Assembly (NCBI GenBank): GCA_934316545.1
Contig: CAKRDT010000004.1
Location: 20,766 to 84,765 of the forward strand
Length of the DNA stretch: 64,000 nt
Direction of reading: 5' to 3'
From: an uncultured Agathobacter sp.
GTDB lineage: Bacteria > Bacillota > Clostridia > Lachnospirales > Lachnospiraceae
Shown one piece after another: positions 63,825 through 64,000 of this stretch. The notes below the pieces were generated by a model. It made no database searches, was not told the DNA's origin, and was given only the letters and a program-made list of their open reading frames with translations. Position numbers and translations under genes: made by a program. The stretch's first letter is position 1, and each line of letters starts with the position of its first letter.

Positions 63825-64000
63825 GCTTTCCCTCCTAATCATCCGTCATTGAGACGTTTTTCTTTTTTTATAGGCGATTGCGAAACTCCTGTGGCGGCGT
63901 GCCCCGGCGGGCTGACCCGATGACGGGCTTCTACGCTGAACACGATTTTAGACAAAATCATTGAATTTGCGAAAATCTCTGCTGGGCTCAATTTTTATGT
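63825..64000. other. Gene-free right end
   Basis: No coding region is supported here. It contains a CCCG-atga-CGGG hairpin (about 63927-63938) and GAACACGATTTTAG, a match to the loop of the long palindrome at 9099-9223 (minus strand). Confidence 0.5.

Overview
The window looks like chromosome of an anaerobic, flagellated, spore-forming butyrate producer of the Lachnospiraceae (Clostridium cluster XIVa; Roseburia/Agathobacter-like). The grounds are a thl-hbd-bcd-etfB butyryl-CoA operon, an mbl-flgF-flgG-rod-binding cluster arranged as mbl-flhO-flhP in Bacillus, dipicolinate synthase genes next to aspartokinase, SLH-domain secreted proteins and strong AGGAGG ribosome-binding sites. No rRNA, tRNA or CRISPR array was seen. 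The genus is an inference.

Layout. 1-4.3 kb: butyrate operon on the minus strand, with a near-perfect Rex operator at its promoter, divergent from a degenerate HD-GYP-like gene (4.5-5.7 kb). 5.8-9.0 kb: a minus-strand membrane-lipid operon (flippase-like, pssA, psd, PAP2-like). 9.4-13.8 kb: carAB with a terminator-like attenuator in its leader. 13.9-17 kb: GNAT acetyltransferase and recD2. 17-20.5 kb: mbl and flagellar rod genes. 20.6-25.5 kb: uvrBA with a LexA-type box.

25.5-38.2 kb is an AT-richer accessory region full of decay. It holds two ECF sigma/anti-sigma pairs, secreted proteins, a group II intron 3' remnant, a frameshifted ISL3-type element, an IS66 fragment, a RelE/Phd toxin-antitoxin pair, pieces of a second (UPF0175/DUF3368) pair and several pseudogenes. 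Its most interesting content is a pair of paralogous 33-codon micro-ORFs (25.8 and 28.9 kb). Both have the same leader and a stem-loop over the stop codon. One, and the secreted-protein gene next to the other, carry an identical-format ECF-like promoter. I propose that the ECF pair at 27.2-28.7 kb controls this set. The peptide family is not one I recognise.

38.3-45.3 kb is a secretion cluster: a 1342-residue M64 metalloprotease with InlB repeat and SLH domains, a cell-wall-binding polysaccharide deacetylase, a DUF11 protein without signal peptide, and a C39-like protein. 45.4-64 kb is mostly core: NhaC-type antiporter, secA, TSCPD protein, an asparagine synthetase whose catalytic cysteine is serine, dpaA-dpaB and aspartokinase (with a SigK-like promoter embedded in a terminator), a phosphoesterase, MATE transporter, histidinol-phosphatase, a zinc-ribbon/TPM membrane pair and an RsmF-like rRNA methyltransferase.
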